From contig JAFDYY010000004.1 of the NCBI GenBank assembly GCA_018267195.1, positions 35,373 through 99,372 on the forward strand: 64,000 nucleotides of DNA. Reading direction: 5' to 3'. A program made the position numbers and the translations under genes. Below the pieces are notes generated by a model. The model ran no database searches. It was not told the DNA's origin and saw only the letters and a list, made by a program, of their open reading frames with translations. This stretch comes from Bacteroidota bacterium. GTDB lineage: Bacteria > Bacteroidota > Bacteroidia > Cytophagales > Cyclobacteriaceae. Shown here piece after piece: positions 9,838 through 19,644 of the stretch (positions are counted from its first letter, which is position 1; every line of letters starts with the position of its first letter).

Positions 9838-10551
9838 TTACTCTAACTTCTCTAGTTCTCGATCAATTTGATTGAGTAAATTGCTTAGTGAATTTGCAAT
9901 AGGGTTGTAAGTACCACGTAAAAGACCTCTTTGGTTTGAAATTCTTGCGCGAAGAAGGGCTGCGTATTCAGGACTTGTTTTTAGTTCCGTAAAACGTATC
10001 GGGTGCATTATTCCCCAGAAAGGCAATGGTACACTCTTGTTGGTGGAGACACCCTCGGCATCATAAGCATCAAAATAAAGTCTGTCAAAATCCCTTAGTT
10101 GTTCATAGTCTCTTAAAATAACCAATTCAACAAGGCGAAGTCGGGTAAATGCTTCGTCATATATGCTAATAATATTTAAACGAAGGGTGTCATTCGAAAT
10201 TATTTCTAAATTGGTGTTTTTCAGTTGTTCGATGGGGCCAACCCTTCCTGAAAAGACAGTGAAAGCATGCGTGTAGGCAAAACATGCATCTAATGAATCA
10301 CTATAAGGGAGGTTATCTTTAATAACCTTTAACACGATTCTACTGGCGAGAATACTGTTTTCATGCTCGCGAATATTTTTTTTTATCTCTATTAAATCTG
10401 CACCGAGAGCCGCTTTAAATTCTTTGAGCACCTCAATTTCTCTCCTTTTATTGTTACGTGTGTTACTCCATTGCTCAAGATTATAGGCAATCAAAATCCC
10501 AATGATAACGACAATGACCTCAATTATATATTTAAAAAATTTCTTTAGCAT
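9838..10551 (-). CDS. DUF6090-type membrane-anchored protein
   Basis: The 237-residue protein starts with a single membrane segment (IIEVIVVIIGILIAYNLEQW, residues about 9-28) followed by a long helical part with charged heptads (KRREIEVLKEFKAALGADL). The opening, with a hydrophobic segment running into an NxxxxW-like motif, is the pattern I associate with the Bacteroidota family DUF6090, whose function is unknown. It stands alone in an AT-rich part of the window, with gene-free stretches on both sides, and may have been acquired. Confidence 0.65.
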   Translation of the reverse strand: MLKKFFKYIIEVIVVIIGILIAYNLEQWSNTRNNKRREIEVLKEFKAALGADLIEIKKNIREHENSILASRIVLKVIKDNLPYSDSLDACFAYTHAFTVFSGRVGPIEQLKNTNLEIISNDTLRLNIISIYDEAFTRLRLVELVILRDYEQLRDFDRLYFDAYDAEGVSTNKSVPLPFWGIMHPIRFTELKTSPEYAALLRARISNQRGLLRGTYNPIANSLSNLLNQIDRELEKLE

Positions 10552-10902
10552 ATTGTTTGAATGTAAACTTACAAAGCAATAAAATCAAATTATAATATTT
10601 TTGTAACGATCGGTCCAATCTACAAACCACCACAGTAGATACAGTCACGAAACTATTTCCGAAGTGCTTTCTTATTCCACGTGGCTGAACGAAATAAAGA
10701 AAGGAACATAAAAATACCAACTGTACATCCCGACATTGCATAATTACGTTTAGTTTGGAGCCGCTTTGTAAAAGAGATGTTGAGTTTGCTTCCGGCTTGA
10801 TTTTAACCCATATCATGCAATAGAAAATCGATTGGTATGATTGACGAATGAAAATCAACAACCCCTTGGGCAGATTATACATCGCTAATGCAAAATCTGG
10901 GT
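10552..10902. other. Gene-free stretch of about 350 bases
   Basis: A 116-codon frame on the minus strand (10532-10882) overlaps the start of the DUF6090-type gene, has no recognisable motif and an odd Cys/Phe-rich composition, so I do not call it. The stretch separates the end of the long minus-strand gene run (stop at 10903) from the DUF6090-type gene. It probably holds the latter's promoter, but no clear TAnnTTTG box was found. Confidence 0.35.
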
Positions 10903-11379
10903 TTATTTTTTCACCCGTTCTTCCATCTGCTTTTTCTCTAAACTGCAGTTAACCCATTCGCTATCTAACTTAGCTTGATATTTTTTGTAAAAGTTGATGG
11001 CCGGTTTATTCCACTCCAGCACTTGCCACATCATACCTGTACAATTTGACTCAAGGGCGTGTAATAGGGTGCGGTCGAATAATAATTTTCCAATTCCCTG
11101 GTTTCTTTCTTTTTCGGTTACGATGATATCTTCCAGGTAAAGCCGCTTTCCTTTCCAGGTGGAGTAGCGCCAGTAGAATAGGGAAAGCCCTACAATTTCT
11201 TTTTCATTTTCGGCCACGAAGAATCCATAGATCGGACTGGCACCAAATCCATCTTCTTCCATTTGCTGAACGGTGTTGGTTACCTCGTGTGGGGCTTTTT
11301 CAAATTCGGCCAGTTCGCGAATCAGTTCCAGCGCACGGGGCAGGTCTGATTTTTTTCCTTCTCGGATTTGAATACCCAT
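10903..11379 (-). CDS. GNAT acetyltransferase, SSAT-like
   Basis: The 158-residue protein is a full GNAT fold. The acetyl-CoA binding motif is RNQGIGKLLFDRTL. Preceding elements (YLEDIIVTEKE, LSLFYWRYSTWKGKR) and the motif MMWQVLEWNKPAINFYKK are those of the spermidine/spermine (diamine) acetyltransferase branch. The likely role is transfer of acetyl to a polyamine or other small primary amine; the exact substrate cannot be read. Its start is one base from the stop of the prolyl oligopeptidase gene, making it the last gene of the long minus-strand run. Confidence 0.85.
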   Translation of the reverse strand: MGIQIREGKKSDLPRALELIRELAEFEKAPHEVTNTVQQMEEDGFGASPIYGFFVAENEKEIVGLSLFYWRYSTWKGKRLYLEDIIVTEKERNQGIGKLLFDRTLLHALESNCTGMMWQVLEWNKPAINFYKKYQAKLDSEWVNCSLEKKQMEERVKK

Positions 11380-11380
11380 C

Positions 11381-13510
11381 TCACATACCTTTCTTAAACA
11401 GAGGGGGGATAATGCCCATGTTGTACCAGATAAAGGCGTATTGATCGGCCGTTACTTCCAGTGCTTTAGAAAGGTTGGAAGAACCATGCCCCGACTTCGT
11501 ATCAATGCGGATCAGCACCGGGTTTGGGCTAATATTGTCTTCCTGTAAGGTAGCCGCAAATTTAAACGAGTGTGCCGGCACTACGCGGTCATCATGATCG
11601 GCTGTGGTAATGAGGGTGGCCGGGTAAGCAGTACCGGGTTTCAAAGCATGTACAGGCGAATATTTTTTAAGGTATTCAAACATTTCTTTTGAGTCATCGG
11701 CTGTGCCATAATCGTATGCCCAGCCGGCACCGGCCGTAAACTTATGGTAGCGCAGCATATCCATTACGCCCACAGCCGGCAGTGCCACCTTCATCAGGTC
11801 GGGCCGTTGGGCCATGGTGGCTCCAATCAGCAATCCTCCGTTCGATCCGCCCTGCACAGCAAGGTATTCGCTCGAAGTATATTTTTCTTTTATGAGGTAT
11901 TCGCCCGCGGCAATAAAATCGTCAAACACATTTTGTTTATTCAGCTTGGTTCCGGCCAAATGCCACTTCTCTCCGTATTCGCCACCACCTCGTAAGTTAG
12001 GCTGGGCATAGACCCCTCCGTTTTCCAGCCACACAATGCGCGAGGTGTTAAAGCCAGGGGTAAGGCTGATATTAAACCCACCGTAGGCATAGAGTAAGGT
12101 TGGGTTTTTCCCGTTCAACTCAATGCCTTTTTTATAGGTGATAAACATGGGAATACGCGTACCATCTTTGCTGTTATAAAAAACCTGTTTAGTATCGTAA
12201 TCATCCGGATTAAAATCAATTTTTGGTTTTTCGTAAAGTGATGATTGGCCCGAAGCAAGATTGTATTTGAAAATAGTGGGGGGATAGGTAAAGGAAGTGA
12301 AAGAGTAATAAATTTCTTTTTCATCTTGTTTTCCGCCAAAGCCGGAGGCGGTACCAATGCCGGGCAGTTCGATGATACGCTCCAGTTTTCCAGTCCTGTC
12401 AAATTGCTTTACTTGTGTTTTTACATCAACTAAGTAGCTGGCAAATATTTTTCCACCGCCCGTGCTGGCATTCAGTACGTTTTCTGTTTCCGGAATAATG
12501 TCTTTCCAGTTTTCCGGGGTTGGGTTTTTAAAATCTACTTCCACTACGCGGGTATTGGGAGCTTTCAGATTCGTTTCAATGATTAACCGGTTGCCTTCGT
12601 TAGTCAAGACATTATGGTTGTTGTCAAAATTATTTACGACTGTAATCCGTTTCGCGGCCGGGTTTTTTAAATCCTGAATATATAATTCGTTTCCGGTGGT
12701 GCTGTTGGCAGCGGAGATCACCAAGAAGCGCTCATCTTCGGTAAGGTAGCCGCCTACATAGCGCCTCGGATTTTTATCATCGCCAAAAATAAGTTGGTCT
12801 TGCGTGCGGGGTGTGCCCACCCGGTGATAATAAAGTTTATGATTTTGAGTTTTGGCTGAGAGCTGGCTGCCTTTGGGTTTATCGTACGTGCTGAAATAAA
12901 ACCCTTCGTTCCCTTTCCAGGCGATGCCGCTAAATTTAATGTTGCGCAAAGTATCTTCCAGTAATTTTTTATCGGCTGCGCGGATAATAATGGCATCAGT
13001 CCAGTCGGCTCCCCCACGCGAGATCTGAAATCCTATTTGCGATCCGTCTTTTGAAAATGCTACTCCGGCCAAGCGGGTGGTGCCATCTTTAGAAAAGGTG
13101 TTGGGGTCTAGAAAAACTTCGGGCGTTCCGGTTTCTCCTTTTTTGCGGTAGAGCACGCTGTGGTTTTGCAGGCCGTCATTTTTATAAAAATAAAAGTAAT
13201 CGCCTTCTTTAAAAGGGGCCGATGGCCGTTCGTAGTTATAAACTTTTTCAAGACGTGCGCGTATTTTTTCGCGGAAAGGAATTTGGTTTAAGTAACCAAA
13301 CGTAATTTCATTTTGGGCCGCTACCCAACCGGCCGTCTGTTGAGAGGTATCGTTTTCCATCCACCGGTAGGGGTCAGCCACGGGGGTGCCAAATAGGGTG
13401 TCGACCACATTTCCTTTTTGCGAAACGGGATAGGTTATAGACTGGACTGATTTATTTTGGGAACAAGAAACCGCCACGGCCATACACAGTACTAAAAGTA
13501 GTTTATTCAT
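11381..13510 (-). CDS. Prolyl oligopeptidase family lipoprotein (S9A)
   Basis: This 709-residue serine peptidase is expected to cleave short peptides after proline. It starts with a lipoprotein signal (LLLVLCMAVAVSC, Cys about 16), so it is probably anchored in the envelope. An N-terminal segment (VADPYRWMENDTSQQT) and a seven-bladed propeller precede the alpha/beta hydrolase domain. The catalytic Ser is in GGSNGGLL (Ser556), Asp in TADHDDRVVPAH and His in SGHGSS. The gene starts 8 bases after rfbB and ends one base before the GNAT gene, so it sits in the same transcription run, although no link to sugar synthesis is evident. Confidence 0.93.
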   Translation of the reverse strand: MNKLLLVLCMAVAVSCSQNKSVQSITYPVSQKGNVVDTLFGTPVADPYRWMENDTSQQTAGWVAAQNEITFGYLNQIPFREKIRARLEKVYNYERPSAPFKEGDYFYFYKNDGLQNHSVLYRKKGETGTPEVFLDPNTFSKDGTTRLAGVAFSKDGSQIGFQISRGGADWTDAIIIRAADKKLLEDTLRNIKFSGIAWKGNEGFYFSTYDKPKGSQLSAKTQNHKLYYHRVGTPRTQDQLIFGDDKNPRRYVGGYLTEDERFLVISAANSTTGNELYIQDLKNPAAKRITVVNNFDNNHNVLTNEGNRLIIETNLKAPNTRVVEVDFKNPTPENWKDIIPETENVLNASTGGGKIFASYLVDVKTQVKQFDRTGKLERIIELPGIGTASGFGGKQDEKEIYYSFTSFTYPPTIFKYNLASGQSSLYEKPKIDFNPDDYDTKQVFYNSKDGTRIPMFITYKKGIELNGKNPTLLYAYGGFNISLTPGFNTSRIVWLENGGVYAQPNLRGGGEYGEKWHLAGTKLNKQNVFDDFIAAGEYLIKEKYTSSEYLAVQGGSNGGLLIGATMAQRPDLMKVALPAVGVMDMLRYHKFTAGAGWAYDYGTADDSKEMFEYLKKYSPVHALKPGTAYPATLITTADHDDRVVPAHSFKFAATLQEDNISPNPVLIRIDTKSGHGSSNLSKALEVTADQYAFIWYNMGIIPPLFKKGM

Positions 13511-13518
13511 AATGCGAG

Positions 13519-14532
13519 TCAGTTAAATTTTTTCAAATACCATTTTACTGTTTTTTCGATGCCACTCTCAAATGTTTCTTTGGCCTGCCAGCGCAACTCT
13601 TGTTCTATTTTAGAAGCATCAATTGCATATCGCTTGTCGTGGCCGGCCCGGTCTTGCACATAAGTAATTAATTCCTGATAAGGCTTCCCGTTTTTTCGGG
13701 GATTTAGTTGGTTCAGCAGAGCGCAAACGGTTTGTACAATTTGATTGTTGGTTCGTTCGTTTTTTCCGCCAATGTTATAAGTTTCACCGGGCTTTCCATT
13801 TTTAAAGGCGAGTTCGATTCCCTTTACATGATCCAGCACATACAGCCAGTCGCGCACGTTTTTTCCATCGCCATAAATCGGAATGGGTTTTTCGGCCAAG
13901 GCCGTTCGGATAATGGTGGGGATTAATTTTTCGCGGTGCTGGTGCGGCCCGTAGTTGTTAGAACAGTTGGTGGTTACCACATTTAATCCATAGGTGTGAA
14001 AATAACTGCGCACCAAAAAATCGCTGCCGGCTTTGGAAGCCGAGTAAGGACTGTTGGGTGCGTAGGGTGAGGTTTCTGAAAAAAGACCGGCAGGGCCCAG
14101 GCTGCCAAAAACCTCATCGGTAGAAATATGCAGAAACCGGTTTTTTTCTTTTCCTGTTTTTACATGAAAGGGGGCCTCCATCCAGTGATGGCGGGCAATA
14201 TCCAACAAATGAAAGGTGCCATTAATGTTGGTCTTAATAAATGCCTCCGGTCCTGAAATAGAATTATCTACGTGCGACTCGGCCGCAAAATGGATTACAC
14301 CGGCTACATCATGTTCGTTAAATATTTTTTCAACTTGCGGACGATCTGTTATATCGCCTTTTATAAATAGATACCGTGGGTGGGTACTTACTTCTTTTAC
14401 ATTTTCCAGATCGCCTGCATAAGTAAGGGCATCAAAATTTAAGAGGCGGTAATTTTCGTTGGCCTGTAAAAAATGAATAATAAAATTAGAGCCGATAAAT
14501 CCTGCTCCTCCGGTTATTAGCAATACCTGCAT
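13519..14532 (-). CDS. rfbB: dTDP-glucose 4,6-dehydratase
   Basis: RfbB converts dTDP-glucose into dTDP-4-keto-6-deoxyglucose with NAD. The 337 residues show the Rossmann motif GGAGFIGSN at the N terminus, the STDEVFG motif, the YSASKAGSD catalytic Tyr/Lys motif and the typical RDWLYVLDHVKGI segment. The gene follows rfbC by three bases. No rfbD (dTDP-4-dehydrorhamnose reductase) is in this cluster, so the final sugar is uncertain. Confidence 0.95.
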   Translation of the reverse strand: MQVLLITGGAGFIGSNFIIHFLQANENYRLLNFDALTYAGDLENVKEVSTHPRYLFIKGDITDRPQVEKIFNEHDVAGVIHFAAESHVDNSISGPEAFIKTNINGTFHLLDIARHHWMEAPFHVKTGKEKNRFLHISTDEVFGSLGPAGLFSETSPYAPNSPYSASKAGSDFLVRSYFHTYGLNVVTTNCSNNYGPHQHREKLIPTIIRTALAEKPIPIYGDGKNVRDWLYVLDHVKGIELAFKNGKPGETYNIGGKNERTNNQIVQTVCALLNQLNPRKNGKPYQELITYVQDRAGHDKRYAIDASKIEQELRWQAKETFESGIEKTVKWYLKKFN

Positions 14533-14535
14533 ATA

Positions 14536-15093
14536 TTAAAAACTAAATCGGGCGTTTTTTAGCAACGGATGTTTTTTATCTCGGTCGGAAATGATCCGTT
14601 CAGCCTCGGCTATTTTCCAATCAATAGCCAGTGAAGGATCATTGTAAATAATTCCGCCTTCATACTCCGGGTAATGAAATTCATCACTTTTATACAGCAG
14701 ATCGGCTGAGTCGCTCAACACAATAAATCCGTGGGCAAATCCTTGGGGGACTAATAGTTGCTGGGCAGATTCGGCTGTCATTTCTAATTGAAATACTTTT
14801 CCAAAGGTGGGCTTTTCTATTCGCAAATCCACCACCACATCTACAATGTGGCCGGAGAGTACGCGCACCAATTTTGTTTGGGCATGCGGTGCATTTTGGT
14901 AATGCAAGCCGCGCAGCACTCCTTTTTTTGAGCGCGACTGGTTGTCTTGCACAAAACGTATATCGATGCCGCCCTGTTTCATATCGCGGTAGTTATACGA
15001 TTCCATAAAATAGCCCCGCTCGTCACCCCACTTTGTGCAGGCTATAATTTTCAGATCATCAAAACCGGTTTCAATTATTTTTATTTTACTCAC
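14536..15093 (-). CDS. rfbC: dTDP-4-dehydrorhamnose 3,5-epimerase
   Basis: RfbC epimerises C3 and C5 of the dTDP-4-keto-6-deoxy sugar. The 185-residue cupin has [31 protein letters not shown] (with the catalytic His) and [11 protein letters not shown]. The start is a GTG whose bases overlap the stop of rfbA (GTGA), pointing to translational coupling; no nearby ATG fits the family start. Confidence 0.94.
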   Translation of the reverse strand: MSKIKIIETGFDDLKIIACTKWGDERGYFMESYNYRDMKQGGIDIRFVQDNQSRSKKGVLRGLHYQNAPHAQTKLVRVLSGHIVDVVVDLRIEKPTFGKVFQLEMTAESAQQLLVPQGFAHGFIVLSDSADLLYKSDEFHYPEYEGGIIYNDPSLAIDWKIAEAERIISDRDKKHPLLKNARFSF

Positions 15094-15968
15094 GCAACAT
15101 TTTTTTCGTTGGCTATCTTTATCAAATATTGCCCATATTGATTTTTACTGAGCGGCTTGGCTAACGACAACAGCTGATCGCGCGAAATATATCCTTTGCG
15201 AAAAGCGATTTCTTCCAGGCAGGCAATTTTTAAACCCTGGCGTTCTTCGATAGACTCTACAAAAGTAGAAGCCCGAACCAACGACTCGTGTGTGCCGGTA
15301 TCAAGCCAGGCCATTCCGCGGCCGAGCAGGTTTACTTGCAATTGGCCATCGTTTAAATAACTTTTATTCAGGTCGGTAATCTCCAGCTCGCCCCGGCAGG
15401 AAGGTTTAATTTCTTTGGCTCTGCGGGCAGCGGTAGAATCGTAAAAATAAAGACCGGTTACAGCATAGTTGGATTTCGGGTCTTGGGGTTTTTCTTCTAT
15501 CGAAACCACGTTTCGTTGTTGATCAAACTCTACCACCCCATAGCGTTGGGGGTCGTTTACATAATATCCGAAAACGGTGGCTCCCTTCTTTAGGTTGCCG
15601 GCCTCCTCTAATTGTTGAGAAAAGTTATACCCATAAAAAATATTGTCGCCTAAAACCAGGCACGAAGAGTCTTGCCCGATAAACGATTCGCCTATGATAA
15701 AAGCCTGTGCCAGTCCATCGGGCGTGGGCTGCACGCGGTATTCAAAGCGCACCCCCAATTGCGACCCATCGCCCAACAGGTTTTTGAACAGAATCTGTTC
15801 ATGCGGGGTAGTGATGATGAGAATATCGCGGATGTTGGCCAGCATCAGTACCGACAAAGGATAGTAGATCATCGGCTTGTCGTAAATCGGCAATAACTGT
15901 TTCGACACGGCTTTGGTAAGTGGGTAAAGCCGTGTGCCGGATCCTCCAGCCAAAATGATTCCTTTCAT
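15090..15968 (-). CDS. rfbA: Glucose-1-phosphate thymidylyltransferase
   Basis: RfbA makes dTDP-glucose from glucose-1-phosphate and dTTP, the first step of dTDP-deoxysugar synthesis. The 292 residues begin with the nucleotidyltransferase signature [20 protein letters not shown]. They also contain [17 protein letters not shown] and the sugar-binding VVSIEEKP and [10 protein letters not shown] segments. A 62-base gap to wbpB upstream, the largest in the run, leaves room for an internal promoter, but I found no good box. Confidence 0.95.
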   Translation of the reverse strand: MKGIILAGGSGTRLYPLTKAVSKQLLPIYDKPMIYYPLSVLMLANIRDILIITTPHEQILFKNLLGDGSQLGVRFEYRVQPTPDGLAQAFIIGESFIGQDSSCLVLGDNIFYGYNFSQQLEEAGNLKKGATVFGYYVNDPQRYGVVEFDQQRNVVSIEEKPQDPKSNYAVTGLYFYDSTAARRAKEIKPSCRGELEITDLNKSYLNDGQLQVNLLGRGMAWLDTGTHESLVRASTFVESIEERQGLKIACLEEIAFRKGYISRDQLLSLAKPLSKNQYGQYLIKIANEKNVA

Positions 15969-16030
15969 TTCTATCTTATGGATTTAAGAAATACAAATTA
16001 CGTTTTATGATGAAACCAAAATCAATCTTT

Positions 16031-16927
16031 TCAATTTCTTTTTACTCGTATGTTGTGGGCCAGTTCAATGGAAGGGCGGGCATCATTCAGCCCAAATCCT
16101 TTTCCGGCTAATATCTGGGCATAGCTTTTTGTGTGGAGATCGGTAAACCCATCGCTGAACTCAATTTCCTTTCCGTCCATTTTTAAAGATCGGTAGGTGC
16201 GCTTTCCTTGTAGCTTGATCTCGTGGGGTAAATATTCTTCATTGATACTCAGCATCCAGTTGACACGCGCTTTTTCTAATTCTAAAAACCCGGAGGCACG
16301 GTCGTTTTCATATTTTTCAATGTGCGAAGATTTCACCTTTCCAAAAACCCAGAGCAGCATATCAAAAAAATGAATTCCAATGTTCGTGGCAATTCCGCCT
16401 GATTTGGCTTCTTCGCCTTTCCAACTGTGGTGATACCATTTTCCGCGCGAGGTGATGTAGGTTAGGTTTACATCAAATAGTTTGTGGGGAGTGGCCTCTA
16501 CTTCTTTTTTCAGCTGAATGATGTTGGGGTGTAGGCGCAACTGTAAGATGGTCGACACCTTTTTGCCGGTTTCTTTTTCTATTTCTTCCAGGGCATCTAC
16601 ATTCCAAGGGTTCAGCACCAACGGTTTCTCGCAGATGGCATAGGCCTGCTGGCGCAAGGCGAAGCGGATGTGCGAATCGTGCAAGTAGTTGGGCGAGCAA
16701 ATGCTGACGTAATCAATTTTTTGCCCGTTGCGTCTGATTTTTTCCAGGTGGCGATCAAACCGTTCAAACTCAGTAAAAAAATCGGCTTTAGGAAAATACG
16801 AATCCATAATGCCTACACTATCAAATTTATCAAGTGCCGCCACCAGGTTGTTTCCGGTTTCTTTAATGGCTTGCAGATGCCGGGGAGCGATGTAGCCGGC
16901 TGCTCCTATCAATGCAAAATTTTTCAT
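16031..16927 (-). CDS. wbpB: WbpB/WlbA-type UDP-GlcNAc-uronate 3-dehydrogenase (Gfo/Idh/MocA family)
   Basis: Enzymes of this type oxidise C3 of UDP-N-acetyl-glucosaminuronate, producing the 3-keto sugar for WbpE. The 298 residues start with the Rossmann segment [20 protein letters not shown], then [30 protein letters not shown] and the conserved Lys motif CEKPLVLNP. The C-terminal ends with [16 protein letters not shown]. These are close to WbpB/WlbA and unlike general Gfo/Idh proteins. The gene overlaps wbpD by four bases (ATGA). With wbpD and wbpE alongside, the pathway to UDP-2,3-diamino-glucuronate is well supported. Confidence 0.88.
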   Translation of the reverse strand: MKNFALIGAAGYIAPRHLQAIKETGNNLVAALDKFDSVGIMDSYFPKADFFTEFERFDRHLEKIRRNGQKIDYVSICSPNYLHDSHIRFALRQQAYAICEKPLVLNPWNVDALEEIEKETGKKVSTILQLRLHPNIIQLKKEVEATPHKLFDVNLTYITSRGKWYHHSWKGEEAKSGGIATNIGIHFFDMLLWVFGKVKSSHIEKYENDRASGFLELEKARVNWMLSINEEYLPHEIKLQGKRTYRSLKMDGKEIEFSDGFTDLHTKSYAQILAGKGFGLNDARPSIELAHNIRVKRN

Positions 16928-17505
16928 TCCGCTTTGGTAACACTATTATTTTTTAACCAATATTTTTCGCCACTCTCCGGGCAAACGGCTTCTCCTTTTT
17001 TGTTGAATACTAACTTGTGCCCGTATTCGCTCATCCAACCGGTTTGCCGGGCCGGGTTGCCTACTACCAGTGCATAGTCAGGCACGTTTTTCGTTACTAC
17101 GGCACCGGCACCGATAAAGGCATACCGGCCTATGTCATGGCCGCACACAATCGTAGCATTGGCACCAATGCTGGCTCCCTTTTTTACAATTGTTTTTTTG
17201 TATTCATTTTTACGAACAATGGCACTGCGGGGATTTACCACGTTGGTAAACACCATAGAGGGACCGAGAAAAACATCATCTTCACAAATTACCCCGGTGT
17301 AAATTGAAACATTGTTTTGCACTTTTACATTCCGACCCAGCACTACGCCCGGCAACACGACTACGTTTTGGCCGATATTACAGTTGTTGCCAATTTTGCA
17401 ACCGGGCATGATGTGTGTGAAATGCCAAATTTTGGTACCGGCTCCTATTTCGCAGCCGTCATCAATAACAGCGGTGGAGTGTGCCGAATAAGTTTTTTCA
17501 GCCAT
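16924..17505 (-). CDS. wbpD: WbpD-type UDP-3-amino-sugar N-acetyltransferase
   Basis: The protein is a left-handed beta-helix (hexapeptide repeat) acetyltransferase, expected to acetylate the 3-amino group made by WbpE. From the start at 17505 ([20 protein letters not shown]) it has 193 residues. Repeats include [40 protein letters not shown] and [20 protein letters not shown]. The C-terminal Cys-rich segment ([20 protein letters not shown]) is typical of the WbpD/WlbB group. I prefer this start to an ATG 39 bases earlier because the family starts here and the overlap with wbpE is then only 8 bases. Confidence 0.87.
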   Translation of the reverse strand: MAEKTYSAHSTAVIDDGCEIGAGTKIWHFTHIMPGCKIGNNCNIGQNVVVLPGVVLGRNVKVQNNVSIYTGVICEDDVFLGPSMVFTNVVNPRSAIVRKNEYKKTIVKKGASIGANATIVCGHDIGRYAFIGAGAVVTKNVPDYALVVGNPARQTGWMSEYGHKLVFNKKGEAVCPESGEKYWLKNNSVTKAE

Positions 17506-18625
17506 GATAATTTTTGATGGAATGGCAAATGTACAATAATTCATCCTCGCTCATTTCCGTATGGATGGGCAACGAAATCACGGTTTTAGATAATTTCTCG
17601 GTTACCGGAAAAGAACCTTCTCCAAACCCGGGTCTTTGGTAGGCCTTTTGCAAATGCAGCGGCACCGGGTAATAAATCATGGTGGGCACTCCTTTTTCTT
17701 CCAGGTATTTTTTGAAATGATCGCGGTCTATGCCATCGGTCCTCAAGGTATATTGATGAAATGCGTGCGTAGAATAAGGAGCCCGAGCGGGTGTCTTGAT
17801 GAATGGAACATCCTTCAGCTGGGTGTCGTAAAATCCGGCTACTTTGTTTCTTCGTTTTGTGTAATCATCTAAGTATTTCAACTTCACATTCAGTATGGCG
17901 GCCTGTAATGTATCGAGCCGGCTGTTTACCCCGATGATATCGTGGTGGTATTTTATCCGCTGGCCATGATTACAAATCATCTGCATTTTATCAGCCAGCG
18001 CTTGGTCGGTTGTGATCATAGCTCCGCCATCTCCATAGGCTCCCAGATTTTTAGAAGGGAAAAAGGAAGTGCAGCCCACGTGGCCTAGGGTGCCGGCTTT
18101 CTTACTTTCTCCGGTAGGGAATGTGTATTGCGCACCGATGGCCTGTGCCAGATCTTCGATAACAAATAAATTATATTCTTTGGCCATTTTTATAATTGGA
18201 GTCATCTCAGCACACTGCCCGTAGAGATGAACCGGAACAATGGCTTTTGTTTTGGCCGTGATTTTTTCTTTGATCAGATGCGGATCTATATTGAAGGTCT
18301 CTTCATTCACTTCAGTAAAAACCGGAGTGAGCCCGAGCAAGGCTATGACTTCCGCGGTAGCTACATACGTATGAACCGGCAGAATAACTTCATCGCCCGG
18401 CTTTAGCTCTAAGGCCATCATGGCTATCTGCAAAGCATCGGTTCCGTTGCCACAGGGGATGACGTGCGCGCCCTGATGATAGACCGAGAGATGCTCGGCA
18501 AACCGTTTAACTTGTGCTCCTTGAATAAAATCTGTGCCCAGCAATACATCTTGTATAGCCGCATCGATTTCGTTTTTGATGCGCAGGTATTGCCCTTTCA
18601 GATCAACCATTTTTATTCCTTTCAT
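17498..18625 (-). CDS. wbpE: WbpE-type sugar aminotransferase (DegT/DnrJ/EryC1/StrS)
   Basis: This PLP enzyme is expected to put an amino group on C3 of the keto-sugar made by WbpB. From ATG 18625 it has 375 residues. The motifs are [51 protein letters not shown] and [15 protein letters not shown], the last holding the PLP lysine. The first codon lies 5 bases after the galE stop; the longer frame back to 18655 would overlap galE and adds residues foreign to the family. The P. gingivalis PorR protein, needed for anionic LPS, belongs to this group. Confidence 0.9.
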   Translation of the reverse strand: MKGIKMVDLKGQYLRIKNEIDAAIQDVLLGTDFIQGAQVKRFAEHLSVYHQGAHVIPCGNGTDALQIAMMALELKPGDEVILPVHTYVATAEVIALLGLTPVFTEVNEETFNIDPHLIKEKITAKTKAIVPVHLYGQCAEMTPIIKMAKEYNLFVIEDLAQAIGAQYTFPTGESKKAGTLGHVGCTSFFPSKNLGAYGDGGAMITTDQALADKMQMICNHGQRIKYHHDIIGVNSRLDTLQAAILNVKLKYLDDYTKRRNKVAGFYDTQLKDVPFIKTPARAPYSTHAFHQYTLRTDGIDRDHFKKYLEEKGVPTMIYYPVPLHLQKAYQRPGFGEGSFPVTEKLSKTVISLPIHTEMSEDELLYICHSIKNYHG

Positions 18626-18630
18626 GGGGT

Positions 18631-19644
18631 CTAAATTTTTTGTTGCCATCGCCACGCATCTTGCAGGGCTTCATCTAAACTACGTTTTGTTTTCCAGTTT
18701 AAAAGGGCCAGCGCCTTATGGGCATCAGCATACGTTTTTACCACATCGCCCGGCCTGCGCGGGCCTATTTCATAATTTAGCGGCACGCCCGTTACGTCTA
18801 TAAATTTTTTGATCAGTTGTAAAACCGAAACCCCTTCGCCTGTGCCCAGGTTAATGTACTCGATGCGATGAGGCAAATCATTGATTTTTTCTACGGCTCT
18901 GACGTGAGCCTGTGCTAAATCTACCACATGAATAAAATCGCGCAGACAACTTCCATCGGGGGTGGGGTAATCGTCTCCAAACACTACCAGCTTGGGGCGT
19001 AGGCCGGCAGCTGTTTGTGTAACGTACGGCACCAGGTTATCGGGTACATCGGTGGGCATTTCACCAATGTGTGCCGAGGGGTGTGCGCCAATCGGATTAA
19101 AGTAACGCAGCGAAACTACTTTCAGAGAGGGATGGGCCTTTACCGTATCCTCCAGGATTTGTTCGCACATTTGTTTGGTCGCTCCATAAGGCGACTCTGC
19201 TTTTTTTAGTGGAGCCTTTTCATCTACAGGTATGGAATCGGGCTGACCATAAACGGTGCACGAGGACGAAAAAATTATTTCGTTAACCTGATGCCGGTGC
19301 ATGGCACGAAGTAAAGCCGTAAGCGACTCAATATTATTTTCATAATACTTCAGCGGATGAAGAACCGATTCTTTTACCGATTTAAAGGCAGCAAAATGAA
19401 TGACGCTATCGAATTTGGTTTTGGAAAAGACAGAATCTAAGAAGGCAGCATCGCGACAGTCGCCTTCACGGAAGTTGATTTTTTGTTTTACAATTTGTTC
19501 GATCCCTTGCAAGAGAGAACGATCGCTGTTCGAAAAATTATCAATTAGTACAGTTTCGAAGCCTTGTTCGATCAGTTCCACGGCTGTGTGTGCTCCGATG
19601 TAGCCGGCTGCACCCGTCAGGAGTATTTTCTTTTTTGCTGTCAT
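18631..19644 (-). CDS. galE: UDP-glucose 4-epimerase
   Basis: GalE interconverts UDP-glucose and UDP-galactose (or the N-acetyl forms). The 337 residues show GAAGYIGAHTAVELIEQG, FAAFKSVKESV, SSSCTVYG, YGATKQMCEQILED with the catalytic Tyr/Lys, and GTGEGVSVLQLI. ATG 19644 shares one base with the preceding TGA stop (TGATG); a GTG codon at 19647 is an alternative. It lies between the UDP-GlcNAc dehydrogenase and wbpE, so it probably supplies a hexose or hexosamine for the same polymer. Confidence 0.92.
   Translation of the reverse strand: MTAKKKILLTGAAGYIGAHTAVELIEQGFETVLIDNFSNSDRSLLQGIEQIVKQKINFREGDCRDAAFLDSVFSKTKFDSVIHFAAFKSVKESVLHPLKYYENNIESLTALLRAMHRHQVNEIIFSSSCTVYGQPDSIPVDEKAPLKKAESPYGATKQMCEQILEDTVKAHPSLKVVSLRYFNPIGAHPSAHIGEMPTDVPDNLVPYVTQTAAGLRPKLVVFGDDYPTPDGSCLRDFIHVVDLAQAHVRAVEKINDLPHRIEYINLGTGEGVSVLQLIKKFIDVTGVPLNYEIGPRRPGDVVKTYADAHKALALLNWKTKRSLDEALQDAWRWQQKI

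Noticed and set aside
10532..10882. 116-codon minus-strand frame
   Set aside because: Overlaps the start of the DUF6090-type gene, has odd composition and no recognisable motif.
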